The notes below the pieces were generated by a model. It was not told where the DNA came from. It searched no databases and saw nothing but the letters and a program-made list of their open reading frames with translations. 64,000 bases of DNA from Cordia subcordata (Eukaryota; Streptophyta; Magnoliopsida; Boraginales; Cordiaceae), in NCBI GenBank assembly GCA_028554755.1, contig JAPTOF010000016.1, positions 2,554,501 to 2,618,500 on the forward strand, written 5' to 3'. Each line of letters starts with the position of its first letter. The first letter of the stretch is position 1. Positions 30,701 through 43,500 of this stretch are shown here, piece by piece. The position numbers and the translations under genes were made by a program.

Positions 30701-32879
30701 TATTGTTTGTGAGAACTCAAGGAAACAAAGTGGACATTGTGCAAAAACAAAAGGTGCATATACGTGATTTGGCTTAGCCTAATGCCCAATTAACTGAAAT
30801 CACCTAAATTTTCGGATACACCAGAAGATTTACACGGGGCCAGTGAGAGTCGTAGTCCCTTGGCCCTTCCACTGAAAAATACTAATGCTATAGCCCCCTC
30901 TGAAACAAAAGATTAGTTATCAAGCTCGAGTCTGAAATTTCAACTGTACCTATGAATAGTCTATATTCTTTCATCACAAGGACAAAAGCTATGAATTTTA
31001 GGCTTGATGCTAGACCAGCCATGGAAATTCATGATGCTCAAAATGGACTTACTGCAATCCTTTTAATGATTTTGAACAGATATACGAGAGCGTAGTAATG
31101 ATAACTTGAAAGATGAAGCAAAGGTATTTCTTCAAAATCACCATCTTTTGTGCTAGTTTCAACATTGTTAACCAAGGGATTTAAGCTTGGAAAATGGAAA
31201 CTGAACGGTCATGAATAATTTTGCTATGTTTGTTTCTGGATGATGAACAGAAAGCTGGTCTAGTTCGACATGGATCTTTAACACCAGCTGGTTCAGGTAG
31301 TGATTTTTATATGGCTTTCTAAGTATGATATTATGCCTTTTTGCAATTTCATTTCACCTAAGCTCATTCGCATACATGGATCTCTTCTTCCATTATCTTA
31401 CATTACCTTTACACAGTGAAATCAATCTGCATTTTATATCTAAGAAAATTCTATCATCCGGTAGTCAGTTTTGTCCAACTTCTCACATTAGAATGGACTG
31501 CTAAGAGCCAAAAAAGGGCTACCGAAGGTGGCCTATCCCTTCTATCTAATTGAAAATTCTGTTAAGGATCGGAACTGTAAGATGATGACACAATAATAAT
31601 GTCTCCACCCACGTGGGCGAACGTATTATAAAAACACACACATGCACATAAGCTGGATTTCATATGCATATTTTCATCCTTTTGTATGCTTAGTGCCTGT
31701 TTGGCAGTGCTTATTTTGGGTGCTTATGGGCACTTTAGATAAAAAGCTATGAGAGACTGCTTTTTATTTTGGTGCTTATAAGCACCCAAATAAGCATTGT
31801 CAAGCATGCTTTTAGTCTTGCCCCTTAACATTGCATAATGTTTTCAGCATCCCTGCTAACTAGAGTTTCTGCAGTGGACCAAGGAGATCCAACAAAGAAG
31901 CGCAGAGTGGAGCGATCTCGAAAGTATGTATATCCTCTCACAACATTGCAGAAATCTTACCCCTCTTTCTTCATATTTGCACCATTAGATTTGGTATGGT
32001 TCCCCGAATTAAAACGTTTTAGAGTCTTTGAAATGTAACTTTGAGAACGGCTCAAAAGACCAACCACCAAGTCTGTCAACGGGGCGTGTGGGGCCTACAA
32101 CCCATATACACATGCAAGTCCCCATCGTTCGAACTGTAACTTGAACGATGCAGACATAAATACATTTCTCCTATAGTGAATTTTGTAAGTGATGCAGAAT
32201 GGCAGAAGCAAAGGAAAGGAACTCGTCACCAGCAATCCCTTCAGACATGCAATCGCTTCTCAAGAGGTGTGAAAACCTTGAGAAGGAAGTGAGGTCACTG
32301 AAGCTTAACTTGGCTTTCATGAATAGGTAATGACAAACATTTTGGTTTTGGCTCATCTTGTGATTAATCTAACCATTGTCACGGTATTATACATGCACGA
32401 ACTGTTTTGTCAGAAGTATAGTAGCTCGTTTAGGTGAGATCGATTATGTGAATATGACAATGTCACTTTTGTCAAAGGTCGTCTCTCTGTTAGCTCCATA
32501 CACATCAGACCTTATTTTATAGCGTCTCCATCCAACTAATATTACAGATACTGATTTCTATTTCTGCACTTCAAGAGAAACTTTCTTCTACCAAGTCCTC
32601 CAGACTTGAAACGAACATGAAAACGTTGATTTCTCTATTTAAGGAGCAAGCTATTCCTTCACATCTTAGATAATATTGTACTTCTGGGTCTGGCAATGTT
32701 ACAAAAGTTATCAACACTTAAAGAGGGGTAAAAGCAGTTGTGGGGTTGATTTCAGGAAAGATTCAGAACAGACTAAGCAGATAGAAGAGCTTCAGAAAGA
32801 GAATAAGGAGTTGGCAGACGAAAAAGAGCGCCTACTTGAAGAGATCGAGAGGATCATTGCAGATTCAGGCAAAGTGTGA
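27750..32879 (+). CDS. CYCLOPS: CYCLOPS / IPD3 symbiosis transcriptional activator, 11 coding exons
   Basis: Exons: 27750-27935, 28506-28561, 29139-29276, 29520-29568, 29649-29701, 30074-30753, 31080-31123, 31251-31296, 31875-31923, 32198-32326, 32756-32879. They join in phase to 1554 nt, 517 aa, the usual family length. CYCLOPS is the nuclear target of the calcium/calmodulin-dependent kinase CCaMK and activates genes for arbuscular mycorrhiza (and nodulation in legumes). The N-terminal block (SEELF, SPSGMPAPTMEMLGF) is conserved. Ser50 matches a known CCaMK site, and the second site region is TRSRSSELRRRY (153-164). The sequence continues with SQSESSAAAP, a basic nuclear localisation stretch KKRRVERSRK (425-434) and a C-terminal coiled coil (about 448-512) used in DNA binding and dimerisation. 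No stop or frameshift is present, so the gene looks functional. The first intron uses a GC donor. The eighth intron (31297-31874) holds a foldback element. Confidence 0.96.
31695..31807. mobile_element. Short foldback MITE in CYCLOPS intron 8
   Basis: The left arm tgcttattttgggtgcttat (31708-31727) pairs with the right arm ataagcacccaaataagca (31778-31796). Flanking bases extend the pairing (tgtttggcag with the complement of ttgtcaagca), giving a near-perfect stem of about 30 bp around a 50-bp loop. It lies well inside the intron, away from both splice sites. Confidence 0.8.
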
Positions 32880-33840
32880 CACCAGTCTTCTATGAGCACT
32901 TTCACACCCAGACTCTGGGAAACCAAAGCTTAACCTGCTCAGATTGAAAGCAGACAGAACATCCAACAACCGTCTGCAGACGGTATGTGGAATATGCTGA
33001 GTGTACGAGTGGCATGAACGATTCAAACACAAATATGTATTTACTCACATTTTTTTCCTCACAAAGAGATTTCCTTTTTGAGTTTAAGATTTGTTTTGTA
33101 GCATAAGTATCCAGTATGGAATAGTCAGCATATGTAGCAAACATGATTAGAAGCAGTAAATACTTAAACCTTGCACTTCATGTACCATATGTGCCAAGGG
33201 AAAGCTATGACAGCATGTTGTCGCTTAATACATTGTTAGTGCATATGATGGAAGCTGTTGCTGCCATTATTATGTCTCAGATGATCACTAATGCACAAGA
33301 AATCCATACTAAATACCATCTGCTTAAAAGAAGAGATAAGGTAAGCTGATATCATGCGCGTGCACGTGTGGGAGAGAAAGCAAGATAAAATAGGATTTAG
33401 TGGGATAAAGTTTGTGTAGCAAGAACAGCCTTAGAAATAATACAATACTCATGTCGGCCCACATCAAACAGCAATCCTCAGACATTTCAATTTTACAACT
33501 GATTATTTAAAAATGTCATTGACGCTAAACATTGTGAATGCTGAAGCATTCAATGTGTACAAACTCTATACCCTACACAGGTTGCTGAAAAATACAGCAA
33601 GAAAATCATTAACTCGATATCTTGCAGGTTTTTCTAGAGATGCAACATTTTTACAACTGTACACAGTTTCTCAATCCGAGAGGCTATTCTAGGCATGATA
33701 ACACGTGACTTGGACAACCAACGGCCAAACGAGTTACAAGAAGGTTAATCATTTCAAACTGCCATGTCAATGTTGCAGTATTTCAGGTCTCAAGGGCACT
33801 TGCACTTCTTCAAAACCACAAGCTAGATGCAATAGTGATC
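32880..33840. other. Convergent 3' region of CYCLOPS and the membrane-protein gene
   Basis: 961 bp separate the two stop codons. Short open frames here have no family features. The region should hold both 3' UTRs and polyadenylation sites. I see no further gene. Confidence 0.5.
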
Positions 33841-36800
33841 TTATAGAATTTCTCGGAAACCAAGCCTTTTTACGTACTGTATGGCCAACCAGCCCATGAA
33901 GGAAAAATATGCAATAAAAAAACAAGTTCGCTTTAATTGAAGCATCTTCACCGCACATAATTGATGAAAATGAGACTTTAAGCGGTGTAGGAGTCCAATT
34001 AAGGTGAACGACAGCAAGGAAGTGGAGAAACCAGCAACAACTCCAACTAGGGCATCCCATCTCCAGATCACTAATGATCGCCTACTAGCAAACAAGGACT
34101 TTAACATCCTTGTGGACCTGGTACAACAAAAACTTATTCATCTTCAAGATACAGAAACAAGATAAAAACACAACCATGCAGTCACACATAAACCTCATGC
34201 ACCATAACAAATTCCAAAATAGTAACTATGTAATATAGCTTGTGACAGAGATGATAAGTGGACAATCATGCCTTGTTTATATAATCTTGTTTATATGATG
34301 ATCTAGGTTTATTGTAAGACCGACCTTTGAAAGATAGATACAATCCTCTAGCAGTCTAGCTCAAAACAATCGGCAGCAGATTGCCTTCAAAAACTTTCTG
34401 AATAAATATTTACTTCTACACAAGTATAATAAATTTTAAAAGGTCTAAGAAAACACTCAAAATCTATTTACATGTGTATTTATATATCTGTTTATATGTG
34501 TACTTTTGAGACTTCAATCCCCTAACTGAGTAAATATTCCACAAGTGAAAATTTAATTAGGTTATGCTGTTTACTTGCTGCTTGTCAATAGAATACACCA
34601 AAATGGCATATATAAAGTCATGCAAAATAAGGAATCATTTAATAGACAAGAACATAAGATCCTTTTTGGTTATTCCATTTACACTTCGTGGGGAAGGGTG
34701 CAATGCTTTTTGCTGCAGCTAAAGCAGTACTTTAAATTCTTTATCTTCTGTTCCTTTTTTATTTCATTCAGTTAGGATTTTCGTTTTCTTTTTCTAAGTA
34801 GACGTCTCCTTTGTTTCTTCATTTTCTACCTTTTCCCCCTCAGTAGCTGTCATATTTTCTTTCTTTTTTTTTCTAAGGAAGTTATGCACTGTAACACTCA
34901 CAGGATAAGGTAGCGTTTAAACTGCGCAGCAACGGATGGTCGTTTTGCTTGGCACTTGAAGAAACCATCTCGGTATATATTCACTCTAGAAACCCCCAGT
35001 GTATACCAGCAATCATAAGTTTCATTTACCTGGTAAGAGCATAAAATAGCATACTCCTTCATAAGATATTATCTTCAAACAAGTTAAAGGCTTCATTGCA
35101 CTAATTGAATCAGGATAGTTTAATATTAGCCATTGAAGCAAATTTGTATGCCCACCTTGAATATATCTTTTGTTAACCAAGCAGCACTGAAACTGGGTCT
35201 ACAATCAGAAGGAAGGGCCTCATTAGGAGCTTCTGCCCATGCCCCTCGTATTTGACCCGAATGATCTATATATTCAACCTGTTATTTAGAGGGAAACACG
35301 GCAATGCAAAAGTGAGCAACTTGCAATCACGTGCCATATGAAGATCTTTCTAGAACATATCAAAAATCATGTGAAATGTATGTCCTCATTATCTACTTCA
35401 GAAAAATGTTTCTCAGAAAGTGGAACCTCGATCCTATGGCAAGTTCCTTTCCATAGTCTAATGTTATAACACTCAAATTGTTCAACAACCAGATTAGTGT
35501 TTCAAATTTTCTGAAATAGATAAAATCAATTCTATCAATATAGGTTGTCAAGCTACAAGGATTTATTGAAAGAAATAGAAGCCTAAGTAAAAAAGAAATC
35601 TTCTTGAACTGTACGTCAATGCTATTGTGATTGACAAAAACATAAATAGCGCAAAGTGTCACCTTAAACCTCAGTAAAATTCTCCGTCCCAATACAGATA
35701 AGAATAAGTTACAGCAGAAATGGGGAACCAATAACAAAAAATAAATCAGAGCATTCTTCTAAAACTGTCTGTGACTGACATAACAATTGCAACTGTTGAG
35801 ACAAGAATTCATAACATTAAATTCTTATACTAGAATGAGTATATAACAGCCTTGTGTGCTGGAGACAAGGAAAGAGAGAAATCAGAAAAGTGGAACTTCA
35901 GGATCTCAGGCACACAAGATTATTGACTCGTGAAATAAGAAAGGACATAGAACGTTTGCTGTAATGTCTCTGACAGATCTCACTCTACTTCAAGCCTTGA
36001 CCTACACGGTACATAAAAACTGTATGATCATTGTTTCTTTCTAATGGATTGTCCAGTGTTTATGTGGAATTGGGTTTTAATAATCTCTAGACCTAAAATT
36101 AAGCAGCAAGAACTTGACTTCCAATCAATTCTCTCCAGCAGCAATCAGTCACCAATACAACTCAATACATCAACTAAGCAAGAAAGAAATTGAAAACAGA
36201 AAATATGCTTCCAGGGAATAATTAAATTAACATGCTTCACTCTGTTATTAAGCGAAAAGACAAATTAGTCAACCTCATATTGTCTATTAAGCTACATATT
36301 CTGGAAAAGTTCAAATGACATCCGATAAAATAAACATTACCTTAAAAACTGAAGCCCAATAATAATCATAACGACATCGGAAGTTATTTCTTTCGAATGG
36401 GTGAAACACACTCTTGGCTTTATAATCTAATAGACCTACTTCACACACCTTTGATGACCTAATGTCCACACCTGCAAAGATGTCAAAAGAGTACATTAGG
36501 ATTGAGATTCAGTAATGACGAGACTATTTTTAGAACATAGCATTTACTACATTCAAGAACAACCAAATACTAATGCGTGTTCTATAAAGAATTAAATTAT
36601 AGACCTAAAATTAATTAAATTATTCCTGTAAAGCATGGACTTCATGCTCAGTGCTATTCATTATTATTTACATTTTTTAAGATAAAATTGAGTTTCCTCT
36701 TAGCCAATTAAATTTCTTTACAAAAAGCCAGTTTTATAGACACCAAGCAAGAACTTTAAACCATCTTCCACATTTCCAAACTGAAAATATGGACTGGAAC

Positions 36801-37773
36801 AGTTAGAATCGATTTCAAAAGTGTCAAACAAATTTTTTTTTTTTTTTGCGGGAGAAGTGAAAAATTTCAAAGCTTAAGCTCCACTGACTTGCATCTAAAC
36901 AATTAACCTATTTTGACAAAAAATTTCCATTCATCAGTATACATATCCTCAGCCAACTACCGAATCCACATACTACATGCCGAAAAATACTCAAGCAAGA
37001 CTCAACTACATACTAAGAAGAGCCAATATTTCCATTTCATATTTCTCTCAAATATTTTCGCTAAAACCTCACTAATTCAAACATATAAATCCCAACAACT
37101 TATACCTTATTCCATCATTTTCGCAAAAATCAAACAAACCCCACAATCAAATTCCATAAACTCTTCATTCATTTCTTCAATTATCTACCTAAAAGAAGGG
37201 GCAAAAAAGCCCAAACCAAACCTATTCAAACCCAATTCAGCTTTATCTACTAGCTGGACTGCTGGAGTGCTACATAGATTTGGCAACACCTGTCTGAAAG
37301 CCCAAAATCCGAAATCAAACCAAACCAAGTCTTATCCTACTAAGCGGGTCCGCTATATAATCATAAATTTAATTGTCGAGAGTCTAAAACCCCGAATTAA
37401 CTTAAACTAAGCCTTTATCTAAGGATCTAACAACGCTACTCGTTCCGAACTAGAGCAGATTATCAAATACCCATCCTCAAAGCATAAAAGTACAAAGCAA
37501 ATTCCCAAAAAAAAGAAAAATGAAAATGAGAATTGAACACTCACTGCTGGAAACAATCTTGCACTGAGATGGAACAGAAATGGGATTCCAAAGAGGCAAA
37601 TCCGCCATAAAAATCAAGAGGCAAGAACACAACAAGGAAGCTAACAGCGAGAACAAGAAGAGAACTAAACAGAACCCAATTAGCCTGCAACAATAAGGCC
37701 TCCTCCTCTTCTCCTTCTCTTTCTCTTCCTCTTTCTCTTCTATACTTTCTGCTGAATCCATATCAAAATTCAT
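33841..37773 (-). CDS. Uncharacterised plant transmembrane protein, five coding exons
   Basis: Exons in transcript order: 37773-37545, 36471-36341, 35278-35156, 35029-34902, 34117-33841. Together they give 888 nt, 295 aa, all GT-AG and in phase. Residues 1-25 are charged (a Glu/Lys run), then a strong membrane segment (about 30-56, LIGFCLVLFLFSLLASLL). Next is a cysteine-containing region, presumably lumenal or extracellular, with FRCRYDYYWASVFKVEY, SDCRPSFSAAWLTKDIF and ETYDCWYTLG. Two further C-terminal membrane segments follow (ALVGVVAGFSTSLLSFTLIG and FFIAYFSFMGWLAI). I do not recognise a functional family name. The conservation-like cysteines suggest disulfides. A second in-frame ATG (37761) would shorten it by four residues. 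It converges with CYCLOPS. Confidence 0.8.
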
Positions 37774-40505
37774 ATATGCATATAATACATATGTGTGTAT
37801 GTGTGTGTGTGTGTGTTTGGGGCAGTGGTATTTGTGTAAATTAGTGTGGATTATGAGGGCAGCGTATAAGGGGTTTTCCAGTCACCGGAGATGGATTCCG
37901 GTGATCGCGGTTTGGTGGTCGGGGAATGCTTGTGAAGGCGTCTGGTCAGATATTTTTGATTCGCATTCGGGCTTTTTGTGAGAGGAAAGTCTTTTTGTTA
38001 GAATTGCATTTTCCTCCCCTACAAAATTTATAATTTGATTAATTACAAAAAAAATGTATTCGTGTACGTGTATGGGCTCGTTAGGGGAAAGTACAACTAT
38101 TTCGGTGCAAGTCACTAAAGCGATACAATAATCGTATCGGTACGTTTAAATTGATTTTTTTTTTAAAGTATTTTTTTAATAATTTTTTTTGAGTAATTGA
38201 AAAGCTTGACTTTAAAAAAAAAATTATATTTGAGTTTTTTTAGAATTTCAACTTTTTGGAAAACCAAAGCAAATATTTATTACAAATTTAATATAATTTT
38301 TTTTGAAAAAAAATACTTTTTTCTTTAAAAAAAAGAAAGGCCAATCCAAATACGCCTTATGTTGATGCATTTTTGCTGAAATATTACAATAATCGATATG
38401 AAAGTTCACGAGAATTTCGTATGAGGCAACAAGGATCAGTTTGCTCACATCAGATGTACAAAAGCAAGGTAATCTTGAATCGGTTTTAAATTTGTTTTCC
38501 TATTTGCTAATAAAAAAATTTAAAATTTGTTATAGTTAAGCTCGAATTTAACATGATTAAAATTATATATTTAAAAGAATTTTCTGGTGTGCATTTTAAT
38601 GTGTAAAAGGTGGTCATAGGCTACCAATTTTTGAAATGCTAAAATAAGAATTTTGCATGTTTTCAAGAGGCAAGATGTGATCGTGACGGGTTTATTATTT
38701 TTCTTAAGCCTATATTGGTTGCTATCAATTAAATTTTAATAAATTGATAATTTTACAATTTATGTTTAAACATGAAGATTATAAGAAAATAGTTTAATAA
38801 TTTGATAAAATAAATAACATAAGACATATCCAAATAAATATATTTGGTCTATTTTTCAGAAAATATACAGGCAAGAAAAAAAAAAGGAAAAAATATATTT
38901 TGCTTTTTGAGAAGCTTAACTAATTAAAAAATGCACTTTCAATTTTTAAACAAAATACTTTTCTTTTAAAATAAATCAATTTAGACGTGTCCTGTCGAGC
39001 ATTATGTATAGTATATGATTTTCTGGTATTGACTAGCAACTAGCAAGAGAAGTCGTGTCCAAAGTCGACACTTTTAACTTCAGTCTCTGTAGTGACTCTT
39101 GAAAGTCAGAATTGGGGGCCATTAAGAAATTTGGGATTGACTAGACTTGTTTCTTGGCATTCCTGACTTCTTCAACCAATCAACGATTGCTTATTGACTG
39201 AATAGGGTAAGAACCACTTTAAAAAACACACCAAAAATAAAAAATGATTTAAGTAGCGTTAGTTTAACGGTGAAAAGTCCTGTAAAATAGAAAGACTTAG
39301 AGACCAACGTAGTGTCGACTAAAAGGTTTCTGATGAATAATTCAAAAAGTGTTCTAAAGAAAATTTATTATGGAAAAAGAGAGACGAGGGGAGTTTCTTA
39401 ATTTGGAAGTGTTTCTTAATTTGAATAGACTTACCTCGAATTTAGTATATACGGAGCATTTATAAGACTCTTGGTGACGTCATATCACAAGTGCAAAATA
39501 TGCCGAGAGATCACGTGAGCATATTCGGTCGGAATCAACCCCCAATCATCAACATATATTACACTTGGCTTGGTCACTTATAGTTTAAAAGATAAATTAA
39601 ATCGAGCTTTATCTCCCTAGCAGACACGTGATTATAGTTTAAAAAATTACAAGGTAAAAGATTGTTCACAAAACAAATAGAGCAAATATAAACTTTATAT
39701 GAGATACAACTTAAAAGAACTTCATATTTTCTCTTTTAGCAACCACCCTATCAAGAAAATGCTCTCACACACTAAGGCTTGAGACAGAGGGGGTGCTATT
39801 GGATGCCAAATAGAAGTGAGTGTGAATGTGTGATTCCATTGCACTAGTGAGTGATTTCAATCAGCTAATTTCAGTAGCAGAATATTTAAAAAGAGAGTTT
39901 TACAATGATTATGGTACAGTAATGACCCGTTTCCGGATAGTGTTCCTTCTGAACAAGGATCAAACTCTTCTTTGAGAGATGTCCACACGGACATAAACCA
40001 ACACAGACAAAGAGATCGGAAGAGATTATCGAAGAAAGTACAATTCTAACGCAGAATATCGTCAATGAAACTTAACCAGAAGCGTAACTTCTCTAAATAC
40101 ATAATGGTTGTCTGCCCGTACACAACATGTCACGTGCGTACATCTTATAGACCTAGTTTAGTTTACATAACGTACGTACTTAGGTTGTCATTCCAAAAAC
40201 GGCAACTATTCCTAAGAAGTGGCGATACACTAATAATGCGCTGTGGTGAGACTTTCTCACATTGCATACTATACAACAGGAGGTACACCTCAAGCCTTAA
40301 CAAAAGAATGTATTCTACAGAAAAAGAACTAAAACGTAGCCAAAGATGGTTACCGAGTAAATAATTCTCAAGTCGACAGATGATTCCCATATATTTGGGA
40401 AAATGAATACTTCTAGGTGAGTCATGTTGTACTTACTTCTTCTATGGCTGGTGTTTGTATCCTTTTCGCCACAAGACTTGTCACTAGAACTCAAGCTTTT
40501 AGTCT
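37774..40505. other. Spacer between the membrane-protein and methyltransferase genes
   Basis: Contains a TG microsatellite (about 37787-37817) just upstream of the membrane-protein start and a MITE-like element at about 38136-38357. A partial relative lies at about 38860-39000. Promoter-type motifs include TGACGTCA at 39475-39482 and CACGTG at 39512, 39625 and 40131. No coding region is supported. Confidence 0.5.
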
Positions 40506-43500
40506 TCACCTTGAACTCTGCTTAGGAGCATACCAGAGTTTCTTTTGGCAAATCAATATCTTCTCATTCTCTCCTGCATATTCTGTGTCTTCTTTACGAC
40601 AACCCCATCTCATCCCTTTAGCTATAGATGCAATAGAATCCATGAAATAGCTGGATTCTCGGATAATTGCATAGCCATCAGGCCGCAGGATACGATCCAT
40701 CTCCAGCAGAACATACTTCATCTCACATCTGACCAATGATACATAATCGAGTCATAAAAAGAACTAATTTAGCTAGTCATAGATCTTCTATCAAGGCTGG
40801 ATACAGTTTACAAGATGTATCCAAAGAGTACTACTTATCACTGAAGGAAGCTTAATTAAAAATATAATCAACAGTTCCACAATACTGCTCCCGTAAAACA
40901 GATGACTCTTAAGGATTGAATTGTTGCAGCCATTATAGACATTATTCTAGACTGATTCAGGAGAAGATAGATGTACAAATTGACTGCAAATAAAGAATAG
41001 GTACATTAACTAGCAACAGAAATTCATAAGCTTTCTTAGAAAGAAGCTCAGTTGCCATGGAGCTCAACATTTATGAGGCATGTGCAAGTAATGAAGTCAT
41101 TCCACATTGTTTCCTCTCCTCTTAAAGACAACCAGGTGACAATTATTGACTTAGCATTACAAAATTTTCGAAATATTGTTGACAATCTAACAAACACCAA
41201 CTGCAGTATGAGTGTACACAAGAAGATCACACCTTATGCAAGATGATAGAGTAGCTATGTAAATAAAAAGCTTTCCGACTATTCTAATTTGCTGATATCA
41301 AAACAGTTATCCAACAATACTGCACTTTTGGAAAATATACCATCACGGCATCGCAAGACAAATCTGCTGACCAATGATACGCAGATAATGGATCATTCAG
41401 GGAAGGTCCATATGTTATCCGACCTCAGATAGAATTATTTCTGTTTTAATTTTCGTACCTGAGCCATCAATGGCAATCTGCAGCCCTTTGCTTTCGCCAC
41501 AGTTAGTTAATGGGAAAACCAATTATCTTTTTCCCTTCGTGTGCATGTATGAATTTCAGTGGAGTTATCCAAGCACCCACAAGAGAAAAAAGAATGGTGC
41601 AGAAGAAACAAACTAAACGCGCTACTAACTTGGTTATTTGAGAGGCAAATTGACTGAAGGAACATATGTAAGCATCTTTGGCTTTACCTGTGACTTTCAG
41701 CAGTAAAGAGGCCATCAAGATGAAGGAGATCATATGTTCGAGGATATGTTGAGAAAGCCTCACACCTACAAATAATTCAACGAATAAAATATACATGCCA
41801 CCCACAGACCATATGATACATGAAATCAATTGCCATGCAGAGAGGAGAAAATTTGCAAATAATGTGCTAAAGATTTAAAATTACCAGTCATGGTAGGTTC
41901 CAATGAGACCTCTATCATAGACCACAGGAAGTGAATTGAGAGCGTACGAAGAAACCACATTCATGACCCACACAGGATCATCAATCAGAGCAGCAGCAAA
42001 ACCTCCATACTTTGTGTTCATGTCCATTATGTTTCTTATCTTATTAGTTCCAAGTTCAGGGAGCAACTTCTTGTAGTGCTCAACTTGCTCTTTCCATTTA
42101 CTATTATCATGGTTAAAAGCACCTTCACTGCCACCCCTAATTTCACCAATACGCTCAGGGGCAACATTCAACCTTCCTGGCCATTTAGGGAGCGCTTTCA
42201 GCTTCAATTTCTTGAACTTTGGGTTCAGACTAACAATACAAGGCCGAAGCGGAGTATACCATGCTGAGTCTGGTTCAGTTCCATCATCACACTTTTGTGG
42301 ATAGCTGTCTGGGTCATTAAGTTTCTCGTAGCAGCCATTGTCCGAAACTTTCTGCCACACCGCAATATCACCTTTCATGTTGTATAATTTGAAGCACATT
42401 GATGTTAGAAGTTCCTGCAGCTTTTCATAATTTGTCTTCTGCTCCTCCAGTGTAGTGTTCCAACCTTTCAAGTGACGTTTATAGTTTACAGGAGGACCAG
42501 AGAGCACCCAGAAACCTCCTGGACGGAGTATACGATGTAATTCAAGAAGGTAAAGTCCACCTGAAAACAACAATGCATCAATTAAAGGAATATAACTAAG
42601 GAATGAAACTGCTGACTGCTCATAACATGGTCCATCATCTCTTATACACTGTTTTATGCTATAATGTGAGGCATAAAGTATGTGGACGTATTTGAAAGAC
42701 TAACAACCCACGGTATCAGTTTTAAGTAAAACTCTATTCGACATGTCCCTTCCCACATTGGTTCACTGGTTCTGTGCAAGATCTGTGTTCGGTCTATAGT
42801 GACTTGCAACTGACTACTACTATCATTACAGGCTTAAGTATTTTGGTCACGTTGACAAGTTTGAATGTGATGGCAAACCACTAATTGGACCTAGGTCGTT
42901 ATAAGGAAACAGCATATGTCAATAACTTTTATAAATCATAAACAAACAGCATATATATCAGCACTTTCCAACCATCAAGGACAGAAGTAGGGGTTTGAGA
43001 CTGTTGGATTTATATGTGTTTGTAAGTGTCTGTCAAATATCTATATACATCTTTCTGGTGCCTACTAGCTGCAAACTATGACCCCAGCTATAACATGGCA
43101 AAAATGTTCATGAGAGTACCAAATAGAAATTAGTTACCATATTCTGTCCATGGAATAAGGCACCTTGAGCAATGAGCCATATCAAAGGAGTTCGAAGGGA
43201 AGGGCAGTCTTTGTGTTGAGATAATGCCCAGCATTGCAGGGATTCCACGCTCAAGCGCAAACTGTACTTGAGCTTCATGATTGTCCCTCGGGGCAAGAGA
43301 AACTGTTAGGATCCCGCGATCTAGTAGATCACCTCCCCAGCTGGCAACCTAGATACATGGATAAAAAAACATTAGGCCTTCAAAATAGCCGAAAATAATA
43401 AGAATGAGCTCAAGCTTTTGCTCCCTGTGATATTTATTGATCAAGTATTGCTTTAGAATCTATAAAACAGAAGTAACGTATATAAAACAACAATATTTCA

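Noticed and set aside
36913..37410. 165-codon plus-strand open frame
   Set aside because: It lies inside an intron of the leftward membrane-protein gene, is low in complexity and shows no family motif.
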